Assembly: GCA_900143615.1 (NCBI GenBank)
Contig: FREU01000001.1
Coordinates: 582,767 to 646,766 of the forward strand
Length of the DNA stretch: 64,000 nt
Source: Rhodobacteraceae bacterium Alg231-30
GTDB taxonomy: Bacteria > Pseudomonadota > Alphaproteobacteria > Rhodobacterales > Rhodobacteraceae
Reading direction: 5' to 3'
Within the stretch, counting starts at the first letter, position 1, and the number at the start of each line of letters is the position of its first letter. Under the pieces are notes generated by a model that was not told the origin of the DNA, did no database searches, and saw nothing but the letters and a program-made list of their open reading frames with translations. Below are positions 63,109 through 64,000 of this stretch, one piece after another. The translations under genes were made by a program, and so were the position numbers.

Positions 63109-64000
63109 CTACTCTGCTGCTACTTGTTCCCTATCAGCTAAGAATACTATGTCTTTCATAATTGTATTCAGTTCGAAATCTTTTGGGGTATAGACGCGGG
63201 CGACACCCATGGCGCGAAGGTGTTCGGCGTCATCGTCAGGAATAATGCCGCCAACGATCACCGGTGTGTCGCCAAGTCCGGCTTGGCGCATCTGCGTGAT
63301 TAGGTCCTGCACCAAAGGAATGTGGCTGCCAGACAGGATCGATAGTCCGACAACATGTGCCTGGTCTTCCAGTGCTTTGGCGACAATCTCGTCGGGCGTC
63401 AAACGGATGCCTTCATATGTAATGTCCATGCCACAGTCGCGCGCGCGAAATGCGATTTGCTCCGCGCCGTTTGAGTGGCCGTCCAAACCCGGTTTGCCAA
63501 TGATGAATTTGAGACGACGTCCCAAACGGTCCGAAACCGCATCAACAGCTTCGCGGATTTCCTCAAGGCCTTCTGTCTTATTGGATGGGGCGCCGGAAAC
63601 ACCGGTTGGCCCGCGATATTCGCCATGCACAGCGCGCATTTGCGCGGCCCATTCACCTGTGGTGACGCCAGCTTTGGCGGCGGCGATAGATGCGGGCATG
63701 ACGTTGTCACCGTTGGCTGCCGCAGCTCTTAGATCAGCCAGTGCTTTTTCAACCGCCGTTGTGTCGCGGCTTTCACGCCACTGGGCAAGAGCGTCGATCT
63801 GGTCTTGCTCGACTGCGGGATCAACAACCATGATTCCGCCGTCACCGGTCATAAGGGGGGATGCTTCGCCTTGTTGGTACTTGTTCACGCCCACAACGAC
63901 GGTTTCACCAGCTTCGATGCGGTTTAAGCGTTCGGCATTTGAATCCACGAGGCGTGACTTCATATAGTCGATGGCCCCGATGGCCCCGCCCATGCTGTCG
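63109..64000 (-). CDS. ecm: Ethylmalonyl-CoA mutase, C-terminal part
   Basis: The frame runs off the right edge; about 297 C-terminal residues are visible. They include the end of the catalytic barrel (DSMGGAIGAIDYMKSRLVDSN) and a full cobalamin-binding domain with GLDGHSNGAEQIAFRARDCGMD (D-x-H-x-x-G, His ligand) and GLSILSGSHI. The match is the methylmalonyl/ethylmalonyl-CoA mutase group (MeaA); ethylmalonyl-CoA specificity is inferred from the pathway context. It converts ethylmalonyl-CoA to methylsuccinyl-CoA. Confidence 0.85.
   Translation of the reverse strand, partial: DSMGGAIGAIDYMKSRLVDSNAERLNRIEAGETVVVGVNKYQQGEASPLMTGDGGIMVVDPAVEQDQIDALAQWRESRDTTAVEKALADLRAAAANGDNVMPASIAAAKAGVTTGEWAAQMRAVHGEYRGPTGVSGAPSNKTEGLEEIREAVDAVSDRLGRRLKFIIGKPGLDGHSNGAEQIAFRARDCGMDITYEGIRLTPDEIVAKALEDQAHVVGLSILSGSHIPLVQDLITQMRQAGLGDTPVIVGGIIPDDDAEHLRAMGVARVYTPKDFELNTIMKDIVFLADREQVAAE

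Overview
This window is chromosomal DNA from an alphaproteobacterium of the family Rhodobacteraceae, most likely the Roseobacter group. The evidence is the gene content and order. It carries a TCA block (mdh, sucC, sucD, sucA, sucB, lpdA, all on the minus strand) and, divergent from it, mcl2, nnrU, a DUF1737 gene, mch and sdhCDAB. It also has polyhydroxybutyrate genes phaA and phaB, a B12-dependent ethylmalonyl-CoA mutase at the right edge, an HvrA-type H-NS protein, and many small proteins with Rhodobacteraceae-like sequence. I see no rRNA, tRNA, CRISPR array, insertion sequence or prophage. No gap without a gene exceeds about 300 bases.

Layout. 1-9.8 kb: molybdenum cofactor genes (mobB end, moeA), a membrane protein, greA, ETF-ubiquinone oxidoreductase, a TPR protein with ispE, polyprenyl diphosphate synthase, then a DUF2007 gene coupled to a methyltransferase. 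10-18 kb: DUF465 protein, EamA exporter with a LysR regulator, a 52-aa protein, phaB, phaA, a degenerate EAL protein, a sterol-desaturase-type hydroxylase and secreted or membrane proteins. 18-29 kb: tlpA and argH (divergent), small lipoproteins, lysA, a TIGR02302 protein, a zinc-ribbon protein, and ftsE-ftsX-plsC-FMN protein as one overlapping run. 29-44.6 kb: a glycosyltransferase, a lipoprotein and the TCA block, interrupted by three sulfotransferase genes, a lipoprotein gene and a broken second copy of the sucD start. 45-55.5 kb: mcl2 to mch, a putative metallopeptidase, a von Willebrand protein, and sdhCDA and sdhB separated by a Cys-containing secreted protein and a fourth sulfotransferase, then a glycosyltransferase. 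55.6-64 kb: small protein, FAD dehydrogenase, DUF4399, DUF1989, a divergent SHMT-like enzyme and LysR gene, deoD, acylphosphatase, H-NS and ecm.

How the genes work together. PhaA and PhaB supply 3-hydroxybutyryl-CoA to both polyhydroxybutyrate storage and the ethylmalonyl-CoA pathway. Ecm, Mch and Mcl2 act later in that pathway and feed glyoxylate, malate and propionyl-CoA carbon into the TCA enzymes encoded between them. The gene order matches what I recall of the Rhodobacter sphaeroides RSP_0960-0979 region, which I believe lacks the sulfotransferases.

Main observations. (1) The same palindrome, core GTGATCAC, occurs as a pair spaced about two helical turns upstream of both sucC and sdhC, suggesting one regulator controls both TCA operons. 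(2) Four sulfotransferase genes lie among the TCA genes. One is preceded by a duplicated, truncated 5' end of sucD, which looks like the scar of its insertion. (3) PhaR-like palindromes precede phaB and phaA, and a strong terminator separates these two genes. (4) A family of hairpin-rich intergenic repeats occurs three times.
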